From: Sediminivirga luteola
Lineage (GTDB): Bacteria; Actinomycetota; Actinomycetes; Actinomycetales; Brevibacteriaceae
DNA length: 64,000 bases
Direction of reading: 5' to 3'
NCBI RefSeq assembly: GCF_014639315.1
Contig: NZ_BMFY01000011.1
Span: 1-64,000 of the forward strand
Shown piece after piece: positions 17,238-26,088 of the stretch. Below the pieces are notes generated by a model. It saw only the letters and a program-made list of their open reading frames with translations. It was not told the origin of the DNA and did not search any database. Position 1 is the first letter of the stretch; the number at the start of each line of letters is the position of its first letter. The translations under genes and the position numbers were made by a program.

Positions 17238-18371
17238 CTAGACCGGCTGAGCCTTCATATGCTGGTCGATGACGATCAGGTCGTTGCGGTGCACCACTTC
17301 ACGGGCGTACGAGCCGCCGAGACGGTCGCCGATCTCGCCCGTGGAGCGGCCGAGCATCGCCGGGAGCTCCGCGGAGGAGTAGCGCACCAGGCCGCGGGCG
17401 ATGGGCCGGCCGTCGGGGGCCTGGATGTCCACCGGGTCGCCGGCGTCGAACTCGCCCTCCAGGCGGGTCACGCCGACGGCCAGCAGGGACTTCCCGCGCC
17501 GGATGAGCGCTTCGGCGGCGCCGGCGTCGACGCGCAGCGCGCCCTCCGGTTCGGCCAGATGCGCCAGCCACAGCAGCCGGGTGGACCGCCGCCGGTGAGT
17601 CACCGTGAACACGGTGCCCACGTCCTCACCGGAGAGCACGCGGCCGATGTTCGACAGCGAGGTCACCACGGCGGGGATGCCGGAGTCGGCGGCGATGGAG
17701 GCCGCGTGCACCTTGGTCGCCATGCCTCCGGTGCCGACGCCCGAGCCGACGCCGCCGACCCGGACCTCGTCGAGGTCGGAGGGAGCCCCGACCAGGTCGA
17801 TCCGCTCGGCGCCGGGCTCCCCGGGGGGAGCCGTGTACAGGGCGTCCACATCGGAGAGCAGCACCAGGGCGTCGGCATGGGAGAGGTGCGCTACGAGAGC
17901 GGCGAGCCGGTCGTTGTCCCCGAAGCGGATCTCCTGCGTGGCGACAGTGTCGTTCTCGTTGACGATCGGGAACATCCCCAGCGCGAGCAACCGCTCGATG
18001 GCCTGCTGCGCATTGCGGTAGTGCGTCCGCCGGGCCAGGTCGTCGGCGCTGAGCAGCACCTGCGCCGGGGTGATGCCGTGGCGGGCGAGGATCTGCGCGT
18101 AGGCGGCCATCAGCAGGCTCTGCCCGACGCTGGCGGCCGCCTGCTGGGTGGGCAGATCGCGCGGTCTGGCAGGGATGCCCATCGGGCCCAGACCGGCTGC
18201 GATCGCACCGGAGGAGACGAGGATGACCTCGCGTCCGGCGGCGCGGTGGGCGGCGAGGGCGTCGACGAGGGCCGTGAGCGGCGCCGGGTCGATGCCACCG
18301 GCCGGGGAGGTGATCGAGGAGGACCCGACCTTCACCACGAGCCGGCGAGCACCGGGCACGAAACCGCTCAT
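17238..18371 (-). CDS. proB: Glutamate 5-kinase
   Basis: ProB phosphorylates glutamate, the first and feedback-controlled step of proline synthesis. The amino-acid-kinase domain starts with [11 protein letters not shown] and has [37 protein letters not shown] and a [14 protein letters not shown] segment. Residues from about 285 to 377 form a C-terminal PUA domain ([20 protein letters not shown]). The start overlaps the obgE stop (ATGA), so proB is translationally coupled to obgE. Normal length. Confidence 0.98.
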   Translation of the reverse strand: MSGFVPGARRLVVKVGSSSITSPAGGIDPAPLTALVDALAAHRAAGREVILVSSGAIAAGLGPMGIPARPRDLPTQQAAASVGQSLLMAAYAQILARHGITPAQVLLSADDLARRTHYRNAQQAIERLLALGMFPIVNENDTVATQEIRFGDNDRLAALVAHLSHADALVLLSDVDALYTAPPGEPGAERIDLVGAPSDLDEVRVGGVGSGVGTGGMATKVHAASIAADSGIPAVVTSLSNIGRVLSGEDVGTVFTVTHRRRSTRLLWLAHLAEPEGALRVDAGAAEALIRRGKSLLAVGVTRLEGEFDAGDPVDIQAPDGRPIARGLVRYSSAELPAMLGRSTGEIGDRLGGSYAREVVHRNDLIVIDQHMKAQPV

Positions 18372-19945
18372 GACCGGTCCTCCTGGCCTGCCCGCCCGGC
18401 ACCGCGGCCGCCTGCGGCCTCCCTCGCGCGGCGCTCCGCCAGCCGCTCTTGCTCGAATTCCTCGCGGGTGGCGGCCTTGGCGTCCATCCGCTCGTGGAAC
18501 GCTTCCTTGCGCTCCTTGCGGGTGGGCCGGTGGCCCTCCTCCAGGCGGAGGTCGGAGCCGCGGCCGCCGAGCAGCTCGGCGCCGCCGACCATGGTCGGAT
18601 CCCAGTCGAACACGACGCCGTCGCCGGGACCGATGACCACCGCGGAACCGGGCACGGCACCGGCGTTGAACAGTGCCTCCTCGACTCCCAGGCGCTCCAG
18701 CCGGTCGGCCAGATAGCCGACCGCCTCGTCGTTGCTGAAATCCGTCTGCCGGACCCAGCGCTCCGGCTTCTCCCCCAGGATCCGGAAGACCTCGCCCTCG
18801 CCGGTCAGCTCCTTGACCACGCGGAAGCCGGTGTCGTCCACGGCGACCGGGCGCAGGACGACGCGAGGCTTGTTGGCCTCGGCCTGCGCGCGGCGGTCGC
18901 GTTCGGCCTGGACGAGCTCGGCCATCGCGAAGGACAGCGGGCGCAGACCTTCCCGGGAGGCGGCGGAGACCTCGAAGACGCGGTAGCCCTTGGCCTCGAG
19001 GTCCGGGCGGACGATCTCCGCCAGGTCCTTGCCGTCGGGCACGTCCACCTTGTTCAGGGCGACGAGCGTGGGCCGCTGGTCCAGCGGAAGGAGATCGGAG
19101 GTCCCCGCGGTGCCGTCACGGCCGATCTCCACCGCGTAGGCCGCCAGTTCCGCTTCGATCGTCTCCAAGTCCCCGACCGGGTCGCGGCCCGGTTCGTAGG
19201 TGGCGCAGTCGATCACGTGCACCAGCGCAGCGCAGCGCTCGACGTGGCGCAGGAATTCCAGGCCCAGGCCCTTGCCCTCGCTGGCGCCGGGAATGAGCCC
19301 GGGCACGTCGGCGACCGTGTAGCGCACGTCTCCGGCCTGGACCACCCCGAGGTTCGGCACGAGCGTGGTGAAGGGATAGTCGGCGATCTTGGGACGCGCC
19401 GCGGAGAGCGCGGCGATGAGGCTGGACTTCCCGGCGGAGGGGAAGCCGATGAGCGCCACATCGGCGACGGTCTTGATCTCCAGGACCAGGTCCCGTGCCT
19501 CGCCCGGCTCGCCGAGCAGCGCGAAGCCCGGGGCTTTGCGCTTGGGCGTGGCCAGCGCAGCGTTGCCGAGGCCGCCCCGGCCGCCGCGGGCGGCGACGAA
19601 ACGGGTGCCCTCGCCGATCAGATCGGCCAGGACCTCCCCGTCCGGCGTTTTCACGACGGTGCCGTCGGGCACCGGGAGGATGAGGTCCTCACCATCGGCG
19701 CCGTGACGCAGGTCGCCCTTGCCGATGCCGCCGTTCTGCGCCCGCCGATGCGGCCCGTGGTGGTATTCCAGCAGCGTCGTGGTCTGCGCCGAGACCTCCA
19801 GGATGATGCTGCCGCCGTGCCCGCCGTTGGCGCCGTCGGGCCCGCCGAGCGGCTTGAACTTCTCCCGCCGCACGGAAGCACAGCCATTGCCGCCAGCGCC
19901 TGCGGCGATGTGCAGGGTGACGCGATCGACGAACTGGGTGGCCAC
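18368..19945 (-). CDS. obgE: GTPase ObgE/CgtA
   Basis: A ribosome-associated GTPase for 50S assembly and stress control. The Gly-rich Obg fold (residues 1-159) includes [17 protein letters not shown] and the [14 protein letters not shown]-type repeats; the G domain has P-loop [16 protein letters not shown], switch regions [10 protein letters not shown] and [10 protein letters not shown], and NKVD. A C-terminal OCT domain (about 350-430) is followed by an actinobacterial charged extension. The GTG at 19945 ([20 protein letters not shown]) follows AGGAGCC; the frame upstream is not part of the family. About 525 residues. It is separated from rpmA by a terminator, so it has its own promoter or depends on read-through. 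Confidence 0.97.
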   Translation of the reverse strand: MATQFVDRVTLHIAAGAGGNGCASVRREKFKPLGGPDGANGGHGGSIILEVSAQTTTLLEYHHGPHRRAQNGGIGKGDLRHGADGEDLILPVPDGTVVKTPDGEVLADLIGEGTRFVAARGGRGGLGNAALATPKRKAPGFALLGEPGEARDLVLEIKTVADVALIGFPSAGKSSLIAALSAARPKIADYPFTTLVPNLGVVQAGDVRYTVADVPGLIPGASEGKGLGLEFLRHVERCAALVHVIDCATYEPGRDPVGDLETIEAELAAYAVEIGRDGTAGTSDLLPLDQRPTLVALNKVDVPDGKDLAEIVRPDLEAKGYRVFEVSAASREGLRPLSFAMAELVQAERDRRAQAEANKPRVVLRPVAVDDTGFRVVKELTGEGEVFRILGEKPERWVRQTDFSNDEAVGYLADRLERLGVEEALFNAGAVPGSAVVIGPGDGVVFDWDPTMVGGAELLGGRGSDLRLEEGHRPTRKERKEAFHERMDAKAATREEFEQERLAERRAREAAGGRGAGRAGQEDRS

Positions 19946-20056
19946 GGATGGCTCCTCACGGATTGCTGGGGGCGAAGACCATTCTATGGTCACGAAGGTC
20001 GCGGTGTACCCGGTCCATGTATGCACGAACCGGCCCGCGGATTCACGCGGCGGTAC

Positions 20057-20102
20057 GAGAAAAGGGGCGCCGCCGGCCTGAAGCCGGCTCGCCCCTTCTC
20101 TC
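20057..20102 (-). terminator. Terminator hairpin after rpmA
   Basis: GAGAAAAGGGGCG pairs with CGCCCCTTCTCTC, enclosing a second stem GCCGGC-CTGAA-GCCGGC. Read on the minus strand it lies 23 bases after the rpmA stop and upstream of obgE. It ends the rplU-rpmA transcript at least partly. Confidence 0.75.
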
Positions 20103-20124
20103 GTGCCACCGTGCGGCTGGGTGA

Positions 20125-20376
20125 TCAGCCGGCGACGATGTTGACGACCTTCCGGCCGCGCTTGGCCCCGAACTCCACCGTCCCGGCGGAGAGGGCGAAG
20201 AGGGTGTCGTCCCCGCCGCGGCCGACGTTGTCGCCCGGGTGGAAGTGCGTACCGCGCTGGCGGACGATGATCTCGCCGGCGCTGACGACCTGACCGCCGA
20301 AGCGCTTCACGCCGAGGCGCTTGGCATTGGAGTCGCGGCCGTTCCGGGTGGAGCTTGCGCCCTTCTTATGTGCCAT
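20125..20376 (-). CDS. rpmA: 50S ribosomal protein L27
   Basis: A full-length 83-residue bL27. It starts [20 protein letters not shown], the N-terminal arm that reaches the peptidyl-transferase centre, followed by [20 protein letters not shown] and [20 protein letters not shown]. No N-terminal cleavage extension of the Firmicutes kind is present. It lies 39 bases after rplU. Confidence 0.99.
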   Translation of the reverse strand: MAHKKGASSTRNGRDSNAKRLGVKRFGGQVVSAGEIIVRQRGTHFHPGDNVGRGGDDTLFALSAGTVEFGAKRGRKVVNIVAG

Positions 20377-20415
20377 GAGAGCTACCTGCCTTCGTTAATC
20401 CTGGTTACTGATCGC

Positions 20416-20724
20416 TTAGTTGATCTCAGTGATCTTCAGCCGGGTGAGCTCCTGGCGGTGCCCCTGGCGCTTCTTGTAACCGGTCTTGTTCTTGTACTTC
20501 TGGATCACGATCTTGGGTCCGCGGAGGTCGCCCAGGACCTCGGCCGACACCTTGACCTTGGAAAGCTTCTCGGCGTCAGTGGTGACGCTGTCACCGTCGA
20601 CCAGGAGGACGGCAGCGAGATCGACGCTGTCACCGGCCTCGGCCTTGACTCGATTCACAGTGATGATGTCGCCGACCGAGACCTTTTCCTGACGGCCTCC
20701 GGCGCGAACGATGGCATAGACCAC
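20416..20724 (-). CDS. rplU: 50S ribosomal protein L21
   Basis: The 102-residue bL21 begins at the GTG at 20724 with [20 protein letters not shown]; the nine codons further upstream in frame are not part of the family. Conserved parts include VLLVDGDSV, the basic [20 protein letters not shown] (23S rRNA contact) and the terminal KITEIN. It opens the rplU-rpmA pair. A strong hairpin about 170 bases upstream separates it from chorismate mutase, so its own promoter should lie in the 20725-20896 leader; I could not pick a convincing one. Confidence 0.98.
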   Translation of the reverse strand: MVYAIVRAGGRQEKVSVGDIITVNRVKAEAGDSVDLAAVLLVDGDSVTTDAEKLSKVKVSAEVLGDLRGPKIVIQKYKNKTGYKKRQGHRQELTRLKITEIN

Positions 20725-20896
20725 GCGCGAACTCACTCTCGTCATGCGCACTGCCGGGTGCAGGGCGACTTAGCTCATTTCTTCTCGGGGCGCGGACCGC
20801 CGCCCTTGACGCCTGGCGTCCATTGGAAGGCCGGTGGTGCCGCGGGCGCCTGCGACCCGTGTTCAGGGCGCAGGCACCGACTCTCTAGATTAATGA

Positions 20897-20932
20897 CCGT
20901 GACCGGGCCGAGTCAATTCGGCCCGGTCACGG
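20897..20932 (-). terminator. Terminator: perfect 15-bp stem after chorismate mutase
   Basis: CCGTGACCGGGCCGA and TCGGCCCGGTCACGG are perfect inverted repeats with a 6-base loop (GTCAAT). On the minus strand the stem begins 12 bases after the chorismate mutase stop and is followed by the AT-richer TCATTAATCT. It ends the rne transcript before rplU. Confidence 0.85.
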
Positions 20933-20943
20933 CCCGGGGTCAG

Positions 20944-21294
20944 CTAAGCGTCGCCGTTCTGGCGCTCTTCCGCGATCCGCTCGTGGTGATGAATCACCTC
21001 GGCGATGATGAAGTTGAGGAACTTCTCGGCGAAGGTGGGATCCAGCCGGGCGGACTCGGCCAGAGCGCGCAGTCGCTCGATCTGCTTCGCCTCCCGCTGC
21101 GGATCGGCCGGCGGGAGGGCGTGTTCCGCCTTCAGCCGGCCGACCGCGGTGGTCAGCGCGAACCGCTCGGCCAGGATGTGCACGAGCGCGGCATCAATGT
21201 TGTCGATGCTGCGTCGCAGCTGCGCGAGCGTCTCCAGAGGGTCCTGGTCGGCGCCGTGGGGCATACGGGCGTGCGGGTCGGCCGGCGCGCCCAT
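20944..21294 (-). CDS. Chorismate mutase, AroQ class
   Basis: The 116-residue protein has the all-helical AroQ pattern: LETLAQLRRSIDNIDAALVH (first helix with the conserved Arg), ILAERFALTTAVGRLKAEHA (conserved Lys), and ERLRALAESARLDPTFAEKF followed by LNFIIAEVIHHHERIA. It converts chorismate to prephenate, the first step to Phe and Tyr, in the cytoplasm. The ATG at 21294 shares one base with the rne stop; a second ATG follows ten codons later. The rne-chorismate mutase order occurs in several Micrococcales as far as I recall. No N-terminal signal peptide is seen. Confidence 0.92.
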   Translation of the reverse strand: MGAPADPHARMPHGADQDPLETLAQLRRSIDNIDAALVHILAERFALTTAVGRLKAEHALPPADPQREAKQIERLRALAESARLDPTFAEKFLNFIIAEVIHHHERIAEERQNGDA

Positions 21295-24263
21295 CAGGTG
21301 TCCTGATCGCCCATGCCGAGCAGCAGCACCGGCGGGGCCGGAGTGGTCTCCTCCGCGGTCTTCTCCTCCGCTGGACGCTCCTGCGGCCGGTCCTTCTTGG
21401 CGGCCCTGGTGGCTCGGCGCGCCGGCTTCCGCGCCGGCGCCTCCTGGATCCGGGTGGTGGCGTCCATGCCGATCATGAGCGGTGCATCGGCGGCGGGTTC
21501 CTCCACCGGCGCGACCGGCGCCGCGGGAGCCTGCTGCGAGGTGGCGTCCCGGGCGTCGCCGGCGGCCTTGTCCTCGTCCTTCTCATCGGACTTGATGGTG
21601 GCCTTGGCAATGGCGGCGACCGCCTGGCGGGAGGCCTCGACTGTGGGCTTCTTCTCGTCCTGCGGCTGCTCTTCCGCCTTCTGGCTCTTGTCCTTGCCGT
21701 TCCGGTCGTTGTTCCGGTCCTTGCGGCGCTCCTTGCGGCTCTTGAACTGCTTGCCGCCGCCCTCGTTCTCCGTTCCCGGCAGCAGCAGGCCGCGGCCACT
21801 GAGGTCCTCGCCGGCTGCGGCGAAGGACTCTGCCAGGCCGGTGCCGATCCGCTTGCGGGTCATCTGGACCAGGCCAAGCGAGGTGACCTCCGCGACCTGA
21901 TGCCGGGTCCGGTCGCGGCCTAGGCATTCCACCAGGCGCCGGACGACCAGGTCACGGTTGGATTCGAGCACCATGTCGATGAAATCGATCACGATGATGC
22001 CGCCGATGTCCCGGAGCCGCAGCTGCCGGATGACTTCCTCGGCCGCCTCCAGATTGTTCCTGGTGACGGTCTCCTCCAGGTTGCCCCCGGAGCCGGTGAA
22101 CTTGCCGGTGTTGACGTCGATGACGGTCATGGCCTCGGTGCGGTCGATCACCAGGGAGCCGCCGGAGGGCAGATTCACCTTGCGGTTCATCGCCCGGGCG
22201 ATCATCTCGTTCACGCGGTAGCGCTCGAAGACATCCTCGTCCTCGTCGTAGCGGCTCATGCGCTCGACCAGATCGGGGGCGACCGACTCCACGTACTCGG
22301 AGATCTCCTTCCACGCCTTGTCGCCCTGGACGACGAGCGCGGAGAAGTCCTCGTTGAACACATCGCGGATGATGCGCAGCGTCATATCGGGCTCGCCGTA
22401 CAGCAGCTGAGGGGCGAGCACCTTCGGGGAGTCGGCCTTCTTCTGGATGCTCTCCCAGCGCTTCGTCAGCCGCTCCACGTCCTGGCGCAGATCTTCCTCG
22501 GAGGCGCCCTCGGCGGCAGTGCGCACGATCACGCCGGAGCCGGAGGGCACGACGGCCTTGAGGATCTTCTTCAGCCGGGCCCGCTCATTGTCCGGGAGCT
22601 TCCGGGAGATGCCGGTCATGGAACTGCCGGGCACGAACACCAGGAAGCGGCCCGGCAGGGAGATCTGGCTGGTGAGGCGCGCTCCCTTGTGCCCCACCGG
22701 ATCCTTCGTCACCTGCACCAGCACGGGATCGCCGGAGGAGAGCGCGAGCTCGATCCGCCGCGGTTCGCCCTTGGTTCCCAGCACGTCCCAGTTGACCTCG
22801 CCGGCGTAGAGCACCGCGTTACGGCCCTTGCCGATGTCCACGAACGCCGCTTCCATGCTCGGGAGCACGTTCTGGACCTTGCCGAGGTAGACATTGCCGA
22901 TGAGCGAGGCCTGCTGGCTGCTCTCGGACATGTAGTGCTCCACGCACACGTCGTCCTCGAGCACCGCGATCTGCGTGCGGCTGCCCTCCTGGCGGACGAT
23001 CATCTGCCGGTCCACGGACTCGCGCCGGGCCAGGAACTCCGCTTCGGTGATGGTCTGCTTGCGCCGGCCGGCCTCGCGGCCCTCACGGCGCCGCTGGCGC
23101 TTGGCCTCCAGACGGGTGGAGCCTTTGACCAGCTGTACCTCGTCAGTGCCGGTGGCCTCACGGCGGCGGCGCCGGCGACGACGGGACCCGCCCTGTTCGT
23201 CGTCGTTCTCCCCCTGGGAGGACTCGGCGTCGGCCGTGGCGGCCTCGGCCGTCTCGGTGCGGCCCGCCGGATCGGGCTTGCCGGCAGACGCTTTGCGCCG
23301 GCTCTCCTCCTGGCGGTCGCCGGCGGGCTCGGCCTCCGGCTCAGCGTCCTGACGCTCCTCGGCCGCATGCGGCTCGCCATCGCGCTCGTCGCGGCTGCGC
23401 CGGCGACGGCCGCGACCGCCCCGACGGCGACGGCGGCGGCTCTGGTCACCGAGATCGTCGTTGTCGTCGTCCTGATCGTCACCGGCGTCGCCGGTGCCTT
23501 CCTGATCCTCCTCGGGGGCGTCCTGCTCATCGCCCTCGTCGTCGTAATCGTCGTAGTCGTCGTCCTCGGGGACGATCGCCTGCTCGGGATCGGGAGCCTG
23601 GAACAGCAGACCCACGGCGGGCTGCACCGGCGGTACCGGCGGCCGTGCCGGGATACCGTCCTCGACGTCCTCGTTCTCCTCCGTGGCCTCGCTGCCGGCG
23701 GCGCTGAAGAGGCCCGGCACCTGGAAGGGCTGCCCGGGTGCGACCGGAGCCGCTGGCGTCTGCGGGGCGTGATGCTCGGGAGCGGAGAACGGCGAGAAGG
23801 GGCTCAGCACGGGAGCCGCAGCGGCCGGGCTGTCCCCGGCAGCGGCTCCGCTGCCCTGAGAGCCGCCCTGCCGGCTGCCCCCGGTGCTGGCCTGGCGTTC
23901 TTCGCGGGCCTGGCGTTCTTCGCGGGCCTGGCGATCTTTCGGGGCGTGAGCGCTGCCGGCCGCGCCCTCATCGTCCTCCGGGCTGTCCTCACCGTCGAGC
24001 GACTCTCGCAGGAAGCCTTCGAATTCGGTACCGCGGTTGGCCTGGGCCTGCGCGGCCGGGACGCGCTCGTCCCCGGTGCGCAGCGATTCCGCCGCCGAGG
24101 CGATGTCGTCGAGTTTCGCGCGGATCTCATCGTCGAGGGCCTTCTGCGCGGCCTCCTGACGCTGCCGTTCCATCCGCTCCTTGCGAAGCTGTTCCAGGTC
24201 CAGACTCAGATCGAGTTCGTTCGCCGGTTCCTGCTTGTCCGGATTGCTCGTGCTATCGGTCAA
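21294..24263 (-). CDS. rne: Ribonuclease E/G family endoribonuclease
   Basis: A 989-residue actinobacterial RNase E/G. Residues 1 to about 400 are an acidic and then strongly basic, disordered extension (runs of Asp/Glu, [20 protein letters not shown]-like blocks). The catalytic core follows: S1 part VYLGKVQNVLPSMEAAFVDI, the DNase-I-like part with LVIDRTEAMTVIDVNTGKFT and GGIIVIDFIDM. A second disordered tail (from about 820) is rich in Lys/Glu/Ala and Pro. The start is TTG at 24263, preceded by GGAGACTTTAA. It matures and degrades RNA, with the disordered arms as likely docking sites. Overlaps chorismate mutase by one base. The leader is long (see the gap to 24609), which could allow self-control as in E. 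coli, but this is inference. Confidence 0.95.
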   Translation of the reverse strand: MTDSTSNPDKQEPANELDLSLDLEQLRKERMERQRQEAAQKALDDEIRAKLDDIASAAESLRTGDERVPAAQAQANRGTEFEGFLRESLDGEDSPEDDEGAAGSAHAPKDRQAREERQAREERQASTGGSRQGGSQGSGAAAGDSPAAAAPVLSPFSPFSAPEHHAPQTPAAPVAPGQPFQVPGLFSAAGSEATEENEDVEDGIPARPPVPPVQPAVGLLFQAPDPEQAIVPEDDDYDDYDDEGDEQDAPEEDQEGTGDAGDDQDDDNDDLGDQSRRRRRRGGRGRRRRSRDERDGEPHAAEERQDAEPEAEPAGDRQEESRRKASAGKPDPAGRTETAEAATADAESSQGENDDEQGGSRRRRRRRREATGTDEVQLVKGSTRLEAKRQRRREGREAGRRKQTITEAEFLARRESVDRQMIVRQEGSRTQIAVLEDDVCVEHYMSESSQQASLIGNVYLGKVQNVLPSMEAAFVDIGKGRNAVLYAGEVNWDVLGTKGEPRRIELALSSGDPVLVQVTKDPVGHKGARLTSQISLPGRFLVFVPGSSMTGISRKLPDNERARLKKILKAVVPSGSGVIVRTAAEGASEEDLRQDVERLTKRWESIQKKADSPKVLAPQLLYGEPDMTLRIIRDVFNEDFSALVVQGDKAWKEISEYVESVAPDLVERMSRYDEDEDVFERYRVNEMIARAMNRKVNLPSGGSLVIDRTEAMTVIDVNTGKFTGSGGNLEETVTRNNLEAAEEVIRQLRLRDIGGIIVIDFIDMVLESNRDLVVRRLVECLGRDRTRHQVAEVTSLGLVQMTRKRIGTGLAESFAAAGEDLSGRGLLLPGTENEGGGKQFKSRKERRKDRNNDRNGKDKSQKAEEQPQDEKKPTVEASRQAVAAIAKATIKSDEKDEDKAAGDARDATSQQAPAAPVAPVEEPAADAPLMIGMDATTRIQEAPARKPARRATRAAKKDRPQERPAEEKTAEETTPAPPVLLLGMGDQDT

Positions 24264-24608
24264 TTAAAGTCTCCAGTCCCTCCGCCGGAGCCCGCCCACA
24301 CCGCGTCGTACGCATACGGGCCCCTTAGGAGGCCATCAGTGCCGGGCGTCGTCCCCCGGCTGAAAACCGTTACCGCATCCGCCTCGCTCGCGCTCACGTC
24401 GTCGGCGCGTTAAGCGTCTTATGCCGCGGATGCCGGAAGGCGCCAGTGCCTCGACGGGCCGGCTGCACCTCCGGGTTGGCCTGCGGGTGTGGAGAGCAGA
24501 CCAGCCGAGACCAGTATGGCACAGCGCACCTGGGTAACCGCTGCGAAGCGCTTCGCCCGCGCGCCTTCGGCATGGTCGCGCGGGAGGGCGGCGGCTAGGA
24601 TGGCGTCC
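24264..24608. other. Divergent leader between rne and the VKOR-like gene
   Basis: The 345 bases hold no gene. A GCCGGG/CCCGGC stem with an 8-base loop is at 24341-24360. The region must contain the rne promoter (leftward) and the promoter of the VKOR-like gene (rightward); no clean -35/-10 pair stands out to me. Confidence 0.5.
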
Positions 24609-25286
24609 GTGACCATCACCGAGAACAGCACCGCGGACGACGCCGCAGGCGGCGCTTCCGACCGGCATCAGGACGACTTGCCGAAGATCCTCCGGCCTCG
24701 GCCCCTGGGCGTGTTCCTGATCGTGGCCAGCGCCATCGGCCTGCTGGCGTCCTTCGAACTCTCGGTCGACAAGATCCGGCTGCTCCGGGATCCGGGTGCG
24801 GTGCTCAGCTGCGATTTCAACCCGCTGTTCTCCTGCAGCTCGGTGATGGGGTACCCGCAGTCGGAGCTCTTCGGGTTCCCGAACCAGTTCATCGGCCTGG
24901 TGGCCTTCGTCTTCCCGCTGCTGCTGGGCGTCCTGCTGGTCGCCGGGACGCAGGTGCCGCGCTGGGTGATGCTCGGCTTGAACATCGGGTTGCTCGGCGG
25001 CGTCGCCTTCGTGACCTTCCTGCAGTACACCTCGCTGTTCGTGATCGGCATCGGCTGCCCCTGGTGCATGGTGGTCTGGGCGGTCACCATCCCGCTGTTC
25101 GTGCTCGTCACGGCGCACAACGCGCTCGCCGGCGGCTTCGGCGCCGGCGTCCAGGGCAACGTGGTCGCCCGGGCGGTGGCGGGAATGCCGCTGAGCATCG
25201 CCGGCCTGTGGCTGTTCGGCGTGGCGATCGCCGTCGTGCTGGCGTTCTGGTCCTACTTCTCCGGCCTTCTGCTCCGCGCCTTCTGA
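24609..25286 (+). CDS. Vitamin K epoxide reductase (VKOR) family membrane protein
   Basis: A membrane quinone-dependent thiol oxidase that should recharge DsbA-like oxidants outside the cytoplasm. Motifs: LSCDFNPLFSCSSVMGYPQS with the loop cysteines, followed by LFGFPNQFIGLVAFVF, and the redox pair CPWC in GIGCPWCMVVWAVTIPLFVL. Four to five membrane segments are visible. I prefer the GTG at 24609, eight bases after AGGA; an ATG at 24600 is also possible. About 225 residues. Divergent from rne. Confidence 0.9.
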   Translation: MTITENSTADDAAGGASDRHQDDLPKILRPRPLGVFLIVASAIGLLASFELSVDKIRLLRDPGAVLSCDFNPLFSCSSVMGYPQSELFGFPNQFIGLVAFVFPLLLGVLLVAGTQVPRWVMLGLNIGLLGGVAFVTFLQYTSLFVIGIGCPWCMVVWAVTIPLFVLVTAHNALAGGFGAGVQGNVVARAVAGMPLSIAGLWLFGVAIAVVLAFWSYFSGLLLRAF

Positions 25287-25326
25287 GCCTTCTGAACCTT
25301 CCGAGCTTTCTGGGTGCTACCGGAAG

Positions 25327-25544
25327 TCAGTCCTCAGGTGAGACGATCCGCCGGACCGCCTCCACCACGTGATCGCGCCGCTCCCGCCGGGACAACCGCC
25401 CCTTGAGTTCGTGGAATTCGGGCGTCGCGGTGGTCCGCACCCGTGCGGTGTGCAGCACCAGGCCCAGGAGCACGTCCGCCGGGAACGCGGCTGTCAGGAC
25501 TCCGTTCCGCTGCGCCTGCCGGATGGCGCGCGCCTTCTTCGCGC
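25327..25544 (-). pseudogene. TetR-family regulator, C-terminal fragment only
   Basis: Read on the minus strand, 25544 to 25327 gives KKARAIRQAQRNGVLTAAFP, ADVLLGLVLHTARVRTTATP, EFHELKGRLSRRERRDHVVE and AVRRIVSPED, then TGA. This is the last third of a TetR ligand-binding domain. The N-terminal HTH and about 120 residues are missing, and the frame runs directly into the SDR fragment that points the other way. There is no start codon for it. Non-functional. Confidence 0.7.
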
Positions 25545-26015
25545 ATGCGCGAACGGCAGACGGGGACGATCGTGAACGTCACCTCGATCGGCGGGAAGTT
25601 CGCCGGACCCTTCGGCGGCTGGTACCACGCCACGAAGTTCGCGGTAGAAGGACTCAGTGACTCCCTGCGTCAGGAGGTCGCGGAATTCGGCGTCCGCGTC
25701 GTGATCGTGGAACCGGGCGCCATCAAGACCGAATGGGGCGATATCGCACTCGACTCCGCCCAGGCCGCCTCCGGACAGGGACCTTACGGAGACAGGGTAC
25801 GGAGAATGTCGGCTGCGATGCGTCAGGACGGCGGCACGATGACCCGCGGCTCGGAACCCGACCTCGTGGCCAGCGTGATCATGAACGCCATACAGGCTCC
25901 GCGCCCGCGGACCAGGTATGTGGTCGGCCATCTTGCCCGGCCCGCGGTCGTCGCACGATGGCTGCTGAGCGACCGGATGATGGATCGCATGTCGGCCCGG
26001 ATGATGGGCGACTGA
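25545..26015 (+). pseudogene. Short-chain dehydrogenase, N-terminally truncated
   Basis: The frame from the ATG at 25545 reads MRERQTGTIVNVTSIGGKFA, then the catalytic YHATK in GGWYHATKFAVEGLSDSLRQ, and VVIVEPGAIKTEWG. The whole Rossmann half with the TGxxxGxG nucleotide-binding motif is missing (about 120 residues). Without it the remaining 156 residues should not bind NAD(P)H. The ATG is an internal codon of the former gene. It abuts the truncated TetR gene at 25544/25545. Confidence 0.75.
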
Positions 26016-26061
26016 GCACAGCGACCCGGCACGCGCGCGATGCGCGGCCGGGTCGCTGCTC
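26014..26061. terminator. Bidirectional terminator between the SDR relic and the phosphatase gene
   Basis: GCGACCCGGC (26021-26030) pairs with GCCGGGTCGC (26046-26055), flanked by GAGCA/TGCTC and topped by CGCGC-GAT-GCGCG. It lies between two convergent reading frames and can serve both. Confidence 0.75.
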
Positions 26062-26088
26062 TTCACGAAGACGGCAGGCGTGTGGCGA

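Noticed and set aside
18449-20293. Long plus-strand frame opposite obgE
   Set aside because: ObgE motifs are complete on the minus strand; the opposite product is compositionally biased and has no ribosome-binding site.
20760-20896. A riboswitch-like leader before rplU
   Set aside because: Apart from the terminator of the upstream gene I see no known L21-leader or riboswitch motif.
23150-23480. Possible repeat array in the rne 5' half
   Set aside because: The periodicity comes from Arg/Asp/Glu codon runs in the disordered arm of RNase E; there are no equal spacers, so it is not a CRISPR array.
22689-24413. Plus-strand frame opposite rne that looks partly hydrophobic
   Set aside because: It mirrors the acidic/basic repeats of the RNase E arms; no start signal or family match.
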